Part shown: positions 25,011 through 34,130 of the stretch, one piece after another
Layout: every line of letters begins with the position of its first letter
Position numbering within the stretch: the stretch's first letter is position 1
NCBI GenBank assembly: GCA_024276995.1
Contig: JAJRWB010000043.1
Span: 62,001-126,000, forward strand
Length of the DNA stretch: 64,000 nucleotides
Source of the DNA: Candidatus Eiseniibacteriota bacterium
GTDB lineage: Bacteria > Orphanbacterota > Orphanbacteria > Orphanbacterales > Orphanbacteraceae
Reading direction: 5' to 3'
The notes under the pieces: model-generated
What the model was told of the DNA's origin: nothing
What the model saw: only the letters and a program-made list of their open reading frames with translations
Databases searched by the model: none
Translations under genes and position numbers: made by a program

Positions 25011-26048
25011 GTGGTGAGAAAATCGCTGGAAAAACTGTTCGAGCGCACCTTCGGCGGACCGCCGGAGACGGTCGTCCCCTTGCGGGGGGACGGCTCCGAC
25101 AGGCGGCTCTTTCGCCTCACGGGCGGAGACAGGAGGGTGATCGGCGTCGCATGTGGGGATCACGGAGAGAACGCCGCGTTTGTCGGTTTCTCCCGTCATT
25201 TCCGCGCCGTGGGTCTGCCGGTTCCCAAGATCATCGCCCTGTCCGAGGAAGAAGGAATCTACCTCGAAACCGATTTCGGCGACATCACTCTCGCCGACGC
25301 GATCCTGGCGGCGAAGGAGCGCGGCGAATTCCCGGAAGCGGCGATCGATCTTCTCCGAAGCGCCGTCACTTATCTTCCCCGGTTCCAGGTCGAGGGGCAC
25401 AAGGGGCTCGACTACTCTCTTTGCCACCAGTCCGAGCGGTTCGGACCGGACGCCATGGTGAAGGATCTCGATTACTTCAGGCGCTGTTTTCTCGACCTCT
25501 TCTACGACGGACCGCGCGACGACGGCCGGCTCGACGTGGATTTCCGTGTCTTCGCGGAACGTCTCGGCGAGGCGCCGTCCGACTTCTTTCTCTACCGCGA
25601 CTTCCAGCCGCGGAACATGATGGTCGTGGAAGGAGGCCTCCGGTTCATCGACTACCAGGCAGGAAGGCGTGGGGCGCCGCAATACGATCTCGCCGCCTTT
25701 CTCTACGCTTCGAGTTCCTCCCTCGACCGTTCGCTGCGGGATGATCTGACGGCGGTCTATCTCGGAGCGGCGAAGACCCTCGCGCCGATCGACGCCGAGG
25801 TTTTCTTTGAGTACCTTCCCGGCTTCGCGCTGATCCGGATCCTCCAGGCGCTCGGCGCGTACGGCAACCTCGGCGCGAACCGGGGGAAGACCCGTTTCTT
25901 GAGGGCGATTCCCGGCGCCGTCGACCACCTTGGAGAGGTTCTCGGGAATGGAGAGATCCTCGACGGTACGCCCGCGCTGCGTGGTATTCTGATGCGCATG
26001 GCCCGATCCCCCGAGCGCTACGTGAAAGCATCGAATTATGAACGATGA
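25011..26048 (+). CDS. APH-fold sugar kinase, AmgK-like
   Basis: 345 residues, GTG with GGGAGGAG. Kinase-like pattern of the aminoglycoside phosphotransferase fold: G-D-G-S-D-R-R-L-F-R near 28, Y-R-D-F-Q-P-R-N-M near 196 (catalytic Asp, metal-binding Asn) and F-I-D-Y-Q-A-G near 212 (metal Asp, usually D-F-Q). In characterised bacteria AmgK phosphorylates the anomeric position of N-acetylmuramic acid and works with the nucleotidyltransferase MurU. Here a MurU-like gene lies two genes downstream, with a RapZ C-terminal domain gene between, all overlapping. Sugar activation for cell-wall recycling or surface polymers is likely. Confidence 0.8.
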   Translation: MVRKSLEKLFERTFGGPPETVVPLRGDGSDRRLFRLTGGDRRVIGVACGDHGENAAFVGFSRHFRAVGLPVPKIIALSEEEGIYLETDFGDITLADAILAAKERGEFPEAAIDLLRSAVTYLPRFQVEGHKGLDYSLCHQSERFGPDAMVKDLDYFRRCFLDLFYDGPRDDGRLDVDFRVFAERLGEAPSDFFLYRDFQPRNMMVVEGGLRFIDYQAGRRGAPQYDLAAFLYASSSSLDRSLRDDLTAVYLGAAKTLAPIDAEVFFEYLPGFALIRILQALGAYGNLGANRGKTRFLRAIPGAVDHLGEVLGNGEILDGTPALRGILMRMARSPERYVKASNYER

Positions 26049-26445
26049 ATTGACAATACACATATACAGCTTTTCGTATCACACCACGGGGATTCCGCGC
26101 GATACCACCGGTCACGGGGAGGGATTCGTCTTCGACTGCCGTTTTCTCCCGAATCCCGGGAGGGAGGAAAGGTACGTCCGGCTCGACGGGAGGGACGCTC
26201 CCGTGAGGGAGTATCTCCTCTCGCGTCCCGAGGTCGATCTCTTCTGGAGCCATGTGCGCTCGATCGCCGACGGGGCGGCCGCCGCGTTCCGGAAGCGAGG
26301 CTTCACCGACATGACTATTTCCTTCGGCTGCACCGGCGGGCAGCATCGCTCCGTATTCTTCGCGGAGCGCCTGCACGATCATCTCACCGAAGCGGGGTAT
26401 CACTGCCGGCTGAACCACACCGTCGTCGGCGGGCGGGGGCGATGA
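26038..26445 (+). CDS. stand-alone RapZ C-terminal domain protein
   Basis: 135 residues; ATG overlaps the kinase gene end by 11 bases. S-F-G-C-T-G-G-Q-H-R-S-V-F-F-A-E near residues 97-112 is the signature of the RapZ (YvcJ) C-terminal domain; the N-terminal P-loop ATPase half is missing entirely. In RapZ this half binds glucosamine-6-phosphate and RNA. Position between a sugar kinase and a sugar nucleotidyltransferase suggests it senses or handles an amino-sugar phosphate in that pathway. That is inference from domain and context. Confidence 0.85.
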   Translation: MNDELTIHIYSFSYHTTGIPRDTTGHGEGFVFDCRFLPNPGREERYVRLDGRDAPVREYLLSRPEVDLFWSHVRSIADGAAAAFRKRGFTDMTISFGCTGGQHRSVFFAERLHDHLTEAGYHCRLNHTVVGGRGR

Positions 26446-27188
26446 ATCGGCCGGTCGCCGGGATGATCCTCGCCGCCGGGTACGGGAAACGGCTCGGCGT
26501 GCTCACCGCGACGAAGCCCAAGGCCCTCGTCGAAGTGGCGGGACGGACCTTCCTATCTCTCGCCCTCGAGAAACTCCGGCGGGCCGGAGTCTCGCCGGTG
26601 GTGATCAACTCGCATCATATGGCGCCCGATGTCGCTCGCGCGACGCTCGCCGATGCGGGGACGATCGATGTCGCCGTACTCACCGAGGAGATGATCCTCG
26701 GCACAGGCGGGGGTGTGCGCGCCGCGGCGGATCGACTGGGAAAGGATCGAATCGTTCTCGTTCACAACGTCGATGTCCTCTCGGCGCTTTCGATCCGCGA
26801 TTTGATCGAGCGATTCCACCGCGAGCCGTGCGACGCGATGCTCGCCGTCGAGGAGCGGCCGACGAAAAGGCCTCTCGCGATGGACGCGGCCCGGTTCATT
26901 GTCGGTCGCTCGGGGGACGACGAAGTGCGCGAGCCACGGGGGGATGTGACGCCCGTCGGTTTCAGCGGTATTCAGATCCTCGCGCCCGGCACGGCCGGCG
27001 CACTCGACGGAGACCCGCCCTTCTCGATCATCGACGCCCTTCTTCGTCTTGCGCGCCGGGGCGCCACGCTCAGGGCGTATCCGATGGAAGGGTGCTACTG
27101 GGCCGACCTGGGCACGCCGGAACGCCTCGCGCGGGCGCGGCGCGACATCGAAACGGGCATCGTCCCCCTCGAAGCGCTTCTTTCGTGA
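26442..27188 (+). CDS. sugar-1-phosphate nucleotidyltransferase, MurU-like
   Basis: 248 residues, start overlapping the RapZ-C stop as ATGA. I-L-A-A-G-Y-G-K-R-L-G-V-L-T near 9-22 followed by K-P-K-A-L-V-E-V is the NTP-binding signature. H-N-V-D-V-L-S is the metal site near 108, and W-A-D-L-G-T-P-E near 222 is typical of MurU/RmlA-like enzymes. It should use the sugar 1-phosphate made by the upstream kinase to give a UDP-, CDP- or other NDP-sugar. Exact base and sugar are not readable. It ends 4 bases from a convergent methyltransferase gene. Confidence 0.85.
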   Translation: MNRPVAGMILAAGYGKRLGVLTATKPKALVEVAGRTFLSLALEKLRRAGVSPVVINSHHMAPDVARATLADAGTIDVAVLTEEMILGTGGGVRAAADRLGKDRIVLVHNVDVLSALSIRDLIERFHREPCDAMLAVEERPTKRPLAMDAARFIVGRSGDDEVREPRGDVTPVGFSGIQILAPGTAGALDGDPPFSIIDALLRLARRGATLRAYPMEGCYWADLGTPERLARARRDIETGIVPLEALLS

Positions 27189-27192
27189 CCGC

Positions 27193-27987
27193 CTACTTGA
27201 ATGCCACCACGTAGGCGACCCACGCGATCGAATCGTCGCCCCGCTTGACGGGACGGAAAACGCCGTTCCCGTCGCCGTCCTTGTCGGTGCCCTCCCAGTA
27301 GACGACCACCTTCGAGAAGCCGGTTTCCTTCAACAGGTCTTTCACCTCCGTCAGGTTCCAAAGGCGCCAGTCGTAACGGAACGCCTTTTTCATTCTCGTG
27401 CCGTCGGGGAAGTCGAAGTGGATGAAGCAGCGGTAGTCGCCCGTTACAGGATCGTAATCGTCTTGGTCCCAAACATAGGTGAAATCGTCGTACTCCCACT
27501 CCTCGAGTTGCGGAATCTGCGCTTCCGGCCCGCCGTAGATGTCGAGATAGAGAAATCCTTCCCGGACGAGCGAGCGACGGACGGCGCGGAAGTAGCGGGC
27601 GAGATCCTTCCGTTTCTTGAACGTGAAATAGGAGAAGTTGTTGGCGCAGATGATCTGCATCTTGTCGTCGCGTTCTTCGAGAACATCGGCGCGGATCAGC
27701 TTCACTCTTTCGGCCGCGGCGCCGAGGGGCGCCACGTTGTGTTCCCGGCCCCATTCGAGAGGCACGGTGTCGAGGTCGATGCCGATGGCCCGATTCTCGG
27801 GGGAGCGCCTGACCCACTCGCAGGCGATGGCGCCGGTACCGCAGAAGTCCTCTCGCAATCGCGTCGCCTTCTTCCCGAATCTCTTCTTGTAGACACGGTG
27901 AACAAACTTCACTTCCGCCTTCGGATCCTGAACCGATTGTTCATATAAAACGTACTTGTCCGCGGTGCGCGCGGTGAATCGTGCCAT
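27193..27987 (-). CDS. class I SAM-dependent methyltransferase
   Basis: 264 residues from the ATG at 27987; the frame is open further upstream without a better start. L-R-E-D-F-C-G-T-G-A-I-A-C-E-W near 44-58 is motif I with the unusual C-G-T-G, then G-I-D-L-D near 69 and I-C-A-N-N-F-S-Y near 112. C-terminal D-G-T-R-M-K-K-A-F-R-Y-D and W-E-G are seen in a family of uncharacterised bacterial methyltransferases. Cytosolic. Single gene, convergent with the nucleotidyltransferase. Substrate not known. Confidence 0.8.
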   Translation of the reverse strand: MARFTARTADKYVLYEQSVQDPKAEVKFVHRVYKKRFGKKATRLREDFCGTGAIACEWVRRSPENRAIGIDLDTVPLEWGREHNVAPLGAAAERVKLIRADVLEERDDKMQIICANNFSYFTFKKRKDLARYFRAVRRSLVREGFLYLDIYGGPEAQIPQLEEWEYDDFTYVWDQDDYDPVTGDYRCFIHFDFPDGTRMKKAFRYDWRLWNLTEVKDLLKETGFSKVVVYWEGTDKDGDGNGVFRPVKRGDDSIAWVAYVVAFK

Positions 27988-28099
27988 GGATGGAGCCCCT
28001 GTTGCCCGGCGGGCGCTGGTTCGAATTGCGGGGAACCGGTCGTCACGGCGCGGAGCTTCCCCTCGTTCCGCGCGACGGGAAGGATAGCACAACCGCCGA

Positions 28100-29521
28100 T
28101 CAGCGCACGAGATTCAACTTCGCCGTCGCCGAGGCGCTTCCGGCGGTGAGGCGGGTGAAATAGACGCCGCTCGCCGCAGCCGCTCCGCCGTCGTCCAGGC
28201 CGTTCCAGCGGACCGAGTGATCTCCTCCCGGTAGGGTGCCGGAAAGGAGGTTCCGGACGAGCCGGCCGGACGGGGCGTAAATGGAAAGGGTCACGTCGTT
28301 CCTGCCGGGAAGAGTGAAGGAGATCATCGTCGCCGGATTGAACGGGTTCGGACCGGGCACGAGTCGGAGGGGATGTCCCGCCATCTCCGTGGTCCCTTCC
28401 GCGACGCCGGTGAAATCCTTAAAGCGAAGAAGGTGGATTCCGAACAGCTGGTCGCTCGCGATCAGCGTGCCCGACGGCAGGAAGGGATAATTCCCCCAGT
28501 TTCCGGCGTACGTGCCGCTCGTGTAGGGTGGATACGTGTCGTAGTAGCCGATCTCCACCGGGTTGTACGGGTCGGCGAAATCGACGAGTCTGAGACCGTT
28601 CGCGTAGTAGGCGATGTAGGCGATCGTCCCTTTCACGAGCACGTTGTGCGCCGAGAAGCTGAAACCGGGGATCTGGTATTTCGACACCTCGGTGATATTC
28701 TTGAAATCAGAAATATCCCAGCAGCGGACGTGCCCCCTGTTCGCTTCATCCGACGTGAGAAGGAAACGGTGATCCTGCAAGAGCCAGGCGTTATGGTTCG
28801 AGGCGCCGGAATAGAAATGACTCGCCAGAACGGAGATGCTCGCCGGATTCGACACATCGAGGATTTTCAATGTGCCGGAGTAGATCGGCGATACGTACGC
28901 CGTGTCGTTGAGGACGAAGAGATCGTGGATGTAATCATTGTTCCACGATCCGAGCCAGGCCGGATTCGCCGGGTCGGCGGAAAGGTCGAGGATGTGCATT
29001 CCACTCCCGGTGCCGACGACATAGCAGCGTGCGGCGGCGGTGTCGATGTAAAGATTGTGGGCGGTGGTGAATGTGGCGTTGTACGTGTTCGCAAGAAACG
29101 GATTCTCGGGATCGGAGATGTCGACGATCTGGAGTCCCGATCCCGAACCGGTTCCTTCTGTGACGATATAAGCATGCGTACCGAATGTCTTGATGTCCCG
29201 CCAGATCGAATTCGGCCCGGTTATGAAGCCCACCTCGACGGGGTTGCGCGGGTCGGTGACCCTCGTGAAGATCGTTCCCGTCCTGTAGCCGGTGATGGCG
29301 TATTCCTGCCCGTTCGCCGCGAACCCCCAGCAGTCGCTGTACGCTTTCGTGCTGTCCCGAATGATCGAGAGCGCCTCCATGTTGCACACCAGCGTATCGG
29401 GACACGTCGCGGCGATGACCGGAGCGGTGTTCACCGCCGCAAGGAGGAGAAACATCGGCGGGACGATAAGGCGGAGTCGGTTCGCCGGAGCCGCGACGGG
29501 ACGGTACGATCCTATTTTCAT
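28100..29521 (-). CDS. LVIVD-repeat 'choice-of-anchor B' surface protein with T9SS-type tail
   Basis: 473 residues, ATG with GGAGGAAGAG. Signal peptide to about residue 38. Residues 55-375 hold repeated strands of the LVIVD type: V-T-D-P-R-N-P-V-E-V-G, L-Q-I-V-D-I-S-D-P-E-N-P, L-R-L-V-D-F-A-D-P-Y-N-P, which fold as a beta-propeller. From about 390, P-G-P-N-P-F-N-P-A-T-M-I-S-F and A-S-G-V-Y-F-T-R-L mark a FlgD-like domain used as a C-terminal sorting signal in the Bacteroidetes-type secretion system. Probably secreted and surface-bound. It is a close paralogue of the next gene, and they are 53 bases apart. Confidence 0.85.
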   Translation of the reverse strand: MKIGSYRPVAAPANRLRLIVPPMFLLLAAVNTAPVIAATCPDTLVCNMEALSIIRDSTKAYSDCWGFAANGQEYAITGYRTGTIFTRVTDPRNPVEVGFITGPNSIWRDIKTFGTHAYIVTEGTGSGSGLQIVDISDPENPFLANTYNATFTTAHNLYIDTAAARCYVVGTGSGMHILDLSADPANPAWLGSWNNDYIHDLFVLNDTAYVSPIYSGTLKILDVSNPASISVLASHFYSGASNHNAWLLQDHRFLLTSDEANRGHVRCWDISDFKNITEVSKYQIPGFSFSAHNVLVKGTIAYIAYYANGLRLVDFADPYNPVEIGYYDTYPPYTSGTYAGNWGNYPFLPSGTLIASDQLFGIHLLRFKDFTGVAEGTTEMAGHPLRLVPGPNPFNPATMISFTLPGRNDVTLSIYAPSGRLVRNLLSGTLPGGDHSVRWNGLDDGGAAAASGVYFTRLTAGSASATAKLNLVR

Positions 29522-29574
29522 CTCTTCCTCCGTATGGATGGAGCGGCCTCTCCGCCGCCTCTCCCGACCCGCCC

Positions 29575-31977
29575 TCATCGGACGAGCAGCAGTTTTCTCG
29601 TCTCCACAAAACCGCCCGCCGCCAACCGGTAGAAGTAGACACCGCTCGCGACGTCGATGCCGTTTTGATCCTTGCCGTTCCACACGACACTGTGCGAGCC
29701 GGCGAGGAGGGGCGCCCGGACGAGGGTCCGCACGAGACGCCCCGCGGGATCGTACACCGAAAGATCGACGTCGGCTCTTGCGGGGAGATCGAAACCGATC
29801 GTGGTGGTCGGGTTGAACGGGTTCGGCCGGTTCGCGCCGAGACGGGTGCGCCCGGAGAGACCGCCGTCCGTGCCGCCTTCCACCGATACGACTGCGGCCG
29901 GGGCGCCGCGGATACCGAAGTCGTCGACGCCCGCCTCGACCACCGAACCGGGAGCGTCATCGCGGGCGACGAAGCGGAGGCGCATCGTGGCGGTGGGCGC
30001 GATGAACGTCGAGACAGGGATCAAAACGAAACGCCACGATGCGTCGGACGCCATCGTGCTGTCCACCGTGACCCAACTCGTGCCTCCGTTGTTCGAAAGG
30101 GAAACGACCCACGGGTCGGTGGCCGGGTTCGAGCCGGCGTCATTGGAAAACCAGCGGTAATATGTGATCTCCGGATCGACGAGGCCGCTCAGATCGTACA
30201 CGCCGCTCAGGAGAGTGGTGGCGCCGCCGTCGACATCATTGGCGCCGATCGTCGCGCCGGGCGAGGACTGTCCCGTGATCCAGCAGAGAACGCCGGGCGC
30301 GGCGGTGTGATCGTCCTCCGGCTGCACCGTCCCGCCGCCCGTGCCGTTCGGATCGACCCGCTCCCAGATGCCTGTGGTGGCGGCGTCCCCGGCCGCCCCC
30401 ACCATCCACGACGGATCGCTTTCCATGTCAAGCGCCGTGAGCCACGGTTGCAACGTGAAGTCGGCGACAGACGACCCGCCGTCCACCACGTTCACCGTTG
30501 CGGTATCGGGATCGTATCCGAAGCTCGATGCGATCACCTGGTATGTTCCCACGGGAACATGGGAGAGCGTATAGGCGCCGGCGGCGTCGGTGATGTCGGA
30601 GCGGGGCGCGCCGATAATAGAAACGCCGACGCCCCCGAGCGGCGCGCTCGAGGGATCGTTCACGGTGCCGGTGATATATCCGCCCGGAAGAGGAGTGAGC
30701 AGGAAGTCGTAGGTTACGGTGGACGCGGTGACGATGTTCACCACCGCTGTGTCGGGCACGAAACCGTACGCCGAGGCGACGACCGTCTGGTTCCCGCCCG
30801 GCGCCGTCATGGCGTACGCTCCCGCGGCATCGGTCGAATCGGAAACCGCCGCCGCCGGGATACGCACGACGCCCGGCACGGGAAAAACGCCGCCCGTATC
30901 GGTCACCGTGCCGCTCAGCGTACCGGCCCCGGGCACGTACTTCAGTAGCCACAGACCCGTGGAAAGATCACTGCTGACGATCGTTCCCGACGGGAGATAG
31001 GGATAGGTTCCCCACATCCCTTCGTACGGTCCTCCCGCGCCGAGATATGTGTCGTAGTAGCCGATTTCCACCGGCGCGAACGGGTCGGTGTAGTCGATCA
31101 CCCTGAGACCTTCGGTGTAATACGAAGCGTAGCACGTGTCGTTCTTCGCGAAGATGTTATGTATCGACGTGCCGACGCCCGTGCCGAACGAGGAGACCTG
31201 GCTGATCGTGCCGAGGTTGGAAATATCCCAGCAGCGGACGAGGCCGCCCGCCTCTTCGTCTACCGTCAGAAGATAGCCGGGGGTGTTGTCGAGGAGCCAC
31301 GTGGCGTGACTCGAGTGGCCGTAGCTCAACGTGGCGAGGTTCGTCACGCTCGAAGCGTTCGACACGTCGAGAATTCGGAATTCGCCGTCGTAGATGCACC
31401 CCACGTACGCCGTGTCGCCGCGCACGTACATGTCGTGGATGTAGCGCACTTCCCATGAGCCGAGCTCCACCGGGTTCACAGGGTCCGTTCCGATATCGAG
31501 AATCCGCATGCCGCCCGAGCCGAGGTTCGAACCGATGATGTACGCCCTCGATGTGACCGAGTCGACGAAGATATTGTGCGCCGTGCTGAACCCGGCGTAC
31601 GTGTTGACCAGATTCGGGCTGTCGGGATTGGAGATGTCGACGATCTGCAACCCGCCCCCCGCTCCCTCGGTTACGATGTAGGCGTAGTTGCCGTTCGTCT
31701 TCATGTCGCGCCAGATCGAGCTGACCCCCGTAATATCGCCGACGAGAACGGGATTCCCCGGGTCGGTGACCCTGTAGAAGAGCGTTCCCGTGTTGTAACC
31801 GATCATGGCGTACTCGTCCGCACCCGACGTGAACCCCCAGCAGTCGCTGTAACCGCTCCCTTTCGGGTTCTGGTTGGAAAGGAGGATCACGTTGCTGCTG
31901 ATCTGCGCCGATGCCGCCCCGGGAAGGAGCGTGGCGGCGATGAGCAATGCATTCGAAAGAAGGCGGATTCGAGTCAC
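29575..31977 (-). CDS. LVIVD-repeat surface protein with carboxypeptidase-like repeats and T9SS-type tail
   Basis: 800 residues, GTG with GGAGG. Signal peptide cleaved after A-S-A near 24. Residues 40-345 are an LVIVD propeller very like the downstream neighbour (same S-D-C-W-G-F, I-W-R-D-M-K, A-H-N-I-F pattern). Residues 350-520 hold two carboxypeptidase-regulatory-like repeats (G-T-V-T-D..., G-T-V-N-D...), then a jelly-roll region with E-S-D-P-S-W. From about 720, N-R-P-N-P-F-N-P-T-T-T-I and S-G-V-Y-F-Y-R-L give the FlgD/T9SS sorting domain. A large secreted protein, probably adhesive or structural; no catalytic motif seen. Confidence 0.85.
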   Translation of the reverse strand: MTRIRLLSNALLIAATLLPGAASAQISSNVILLSNQNPKGSGYSDCWGFTSGADEYAMIGYNTGTLFYRVTDPGNPVLVGDITGVSSIWRDMKTNGNYAYIVTEGAGGGLQIVDISNPDSPNLVNTYAGFSTAHNIFVDSVTSRAYIIGSNLGSGGMRILDIGTDPVNPVELGSWEVRYIHDMYVRGDTAYVGCIYDGEFRILDVSNASSVTNLATLSYGHSSHATWLLDNTPGYLLTVDEEAGGLVRCWDISNLGTISQVSSFGTGVGTSIHNIFAKNDTCYASYYTEGLRVIDYTDPFAPVEIGYYDTYLGAGGPYEGMWGTYPYLPSGTIVSSDLSTGLWLLKYVPGAGTLSGTVTDTGGVFPVPGVVRIPAAAVSDSTDAAGAYAMTAPGGNQTVVASAYGFVPDTAVVNIVTASTVTYDFLLTPLPGGYITGTVNDPSSAPLGGVGVSIIGAPRSDITDAAGAYTLSHVPVGTYQVIASSFGYDPDTATVNVVDGGSSVADFTLQPWLTALDMESDPSWMVGAAGDAATTGIWERVDPNGTGGGTVQPEDDHTAAPGVLCWITGQSSPGATIGANDVDGGATTLLSGVYDLSGLVDPEITYYRWFSNDAGSNPATDPWVVSLSNNGGTSWVTVDSTMASDASWRFVLIPVSTFIAPTATMRLRFVARDDAPGSVVEAGVDDFGIRGAPAAVVSVEGGTDGGLSGRTRLGANRPNPFNPTTTIGFDLPARADVDLSVYDPAGRLVRTLVRAPLLAGSHSVVWNGKDQNGIDVASGVYFYRLAAGGFVETRKLLLVR

Positions 31978-32143
31978 GGGTTCCTCCGGGAAAATGAGTT
32001 GGATTCAGGCGTTTTCCGTGTCGGGCAGGGGAGACGACCCGATACGAAACCCATTATAACAGATAACTTCGGGCGAGAAAAGGGGTTTGAACGTCCCGGC
32101 GGGCCCATGTTACACACGGAAGGGGAGAGGAGGAGAATCGGCA

Positions 32144-34120
32144 TTGAAGAAGATCATCGCTCCTCTTTCGATCTTCCTCCTCGCACTCCTGATTCGGTTC
32201 GCCTATCTCCTTTCCCTGCGAGGCACTCCGGTCACCGAATTACTCCTCATCGACTCAGCCACCTACGAACGGTTCGCTCGGCTGATTCTCGACGGACGTT
32301 TCCGCGGCGAGGAAATCTACTCGATGAACATCCTCTATCCCTGGTTCCTCGCGATGATTCACCGGGTCGTTGACGGCGTCACGCCCGTGTTCGTCGTGCA
32401 GGCGATTCTCGATGCCGCGACATGCGTGATGATCGGCCGCCTCGGGGCGGCGCATTTCGATCGAAGAACCGGCTTGTGGAGCGGAATCATCGCGGCGTTC
32501 TATGGACCGTTCGTATTCTATACCGGCGCGCTTCTCACCCCGGCGGTGATCAACTTCTTCTGCGTCGCCACCCTACTTCTTCTCGCCAGCTATGCCGTCT
32601 CGCGCCGGGGTCGTGTCGCGTTTCTCGCCGGCCTCGCCCTCGGCATCGCCTCTCTCGGCAGAGGAAACAGTGTTCTCCTCGTCCCGTTCGCCGCCTGGTG
32701 GTTCATCTCCCTTTCCGGGCCGAGGCGGATCGCCGTGCGACACTGGGCCGCTTTCGCCGCGGGCGCCGCCCTCCTTCTCACCGGCGTGACGGCGCGGAAC
32801 TACTTCGTCGAAGGGAAGATCGTGCCCCTGTCGGCGAACTACGCCGCTTTCTATATCGGCCACAACGAGAAGTCGAACGGCCTATACACCCTTCCCGATT
32901 TCGTGAAGAGCGCCGATTTCGAGGGGGAAGTGGGTGGCACCCGGAAGGCGGTGGGGCGCCTTCTCGGCAGGGAGGTCACCGTCGCCGAGAGCGCGGCGTA
33001 TCTTTTCCGCGCCGGGTGGCGTCACATGGTCCGCCACCCGCTCGACGAGGCGTTCCTCGCGATGAAGAAGTTCTACTATTTCTGGAACGACGTCGAGTCG
33101 GGCACGAACCTGAGCTACTACTTCACCCGCGATTTCTCGGTGCCGCTGCGGGCGCTCCCTTTTACTTTCGGTTGGCTCGTTCCCTTCGCCGCGGCCGGGG
33201 CGGTGGCGAACCGGCGCGAGTGGCGGCACCACCTGATTCTCTACCTCCACATGGCGGTCTATCCCGCTACGGCGCTCCTCTTTTTCGTTTCCTCGGAGTA
33301 CAGGCTTCCCTTGGTGCCGGCGATTATCCCTTTCGCCGCGGCGGGGGCGATCGGGGCGTTCGGCGGGCTCGGCGCGCGATTGCGCCGGCACCGGTCGGGA
33401 ACAGGCCGTCTTTTCGCGTTTCCCGCCGCGACCGGCCCGCTTCTCGCATTTCTCGCCGCGGCGCTCTTCTGCAATTTCCGATCGCCCCTGTTGAAGGCGC
33501 AATCGCTGAAGCGTGTCGACTACCTCAATTTCGGTGTTCTCTACGCGAGGGAAGGAAAGCTCGATCGCGCCGTCGCCATGTTTGAGCGCTCCCTCGATAT
33601 CGATCCCCGGTTCGGCCCGGCGCACGAAGCGCTTTCGGATATCTTCCGCCGCCGAGGGGACGATCGGCGCGCCGCGGCGGAGCTCGAGCTGGCCCGGCGT
33701 TACAGGCTGGGCGGGCAGTACACCAGGGGCGGCGCCGCGCGCTATGATGAAGCGACCGAGGCGATGCTTCGGGCGGCGAACCTCTACAACAGCGGGGAAT
33801 ACGCCGCCGCGCTGAAGGGATTCACCCTCCTCCACGAGCGCTACCGAGCGGCGGAAGACACGGTGGTTGCCCAGAAGCTGCTGAACAATATCGGCCTTTG
33901 CCGCTACAAGCTGGGTGAGTTCGATGAAGCTGAAGAGGCGTTCGAAACGCTCATCGAAGAGGACCCGGGGTACGCGAAGGCGTATTACAACCTCGGCCGG
34001 GTGCGCGAAGCGGAGGGGCGGCGGGCCGAGGCGCTTCGCCTCTACGAAAACGCCTTCGCCGTGGAGCCGTTTTACGACAAGGCGAGACAGGCGTGGAAGA
34101 AGCTCGCGGGGAAACGTTAG
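32144..34120 (+). CDS. PMT/GT-C type membrane glycosyltransferase with C-terminal TPR
   Basis: 658 residues from a TTG preceded by AGGAGGAG; an earlier ATG-led frame lacks an SD. About ten membrane segments lie between residues 8 and 465, with the ArnT/PMT-like first loop (D-S-A-T-Y-E-R-F-A-R near 41) and G-N-S-V-L-L-V-P. Residues 475-655 form four or more tetratricopeptide repeats (N-F-G-V-L-Y-A-R-E-G-K-L, Y-N-L-G-R-V-R-E-A-E-G-R). A GT-C enzyme with TPR tail usually glycosylates proteins or lipids at the outer face of the membrane. Single gene. Confidence 0.82.
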   Translation: MKKIIAPLSIFLLALLIRFAYLLSLRGTPVTELLLIDSATYERFARLILDGRFRGEEIYSMNILYPWFLAMIHRVVDGVTPVFVVQAILDAATCVMIGRLGAAHFDRRTGLWSGIIAAFYGPFVFYTGALLTPAVINFFCVATLLLLASYAVSRRGRVAFLAGLALGIASLGRGNSVLLVPFAAWWFISLSGPRRIAVRHWAAFAAGAALLLTGVTARNYFVEGKIVPLSANYAAFYIGHNEKSNGLYTLPDFVKSADFEGEVGGTRKAVGRLLGREVTVAESAAYLFRAGWRHMVRHPLDEAFLAMKKFYYFWNDVESGTNLSYYFTRDFSVPLRALPFTFGWLVPFAAAGAVANRREWRHHLILYLHMAVYPATALLFFVSSEYRLPLVPAIIPFAAAGAIGAFGGLGARLRRHRSGTGRLFAFPAATGPLLAFLAAALFCNFRSPLLKAQSLKRVDYLNFGVLYAREGKLDRAVAMFERSLDIDPRFGPAHEALSDIFRRRGDDRRAAAELELARRYRLGGQYTRGGAARYDEATEAMLRAANLYNSGEYAAALKGFTLLHERYRAAEDTVVAQKLLNNIGLCRYKLGEFDEAEEAFETLIEEDPGYAKAYYNLGRVREAEGRRAEALRLYENAFAVEPFYDKARQAWKKLAGKR

Positions 34121-34130
34121 AGCGGGCCGG

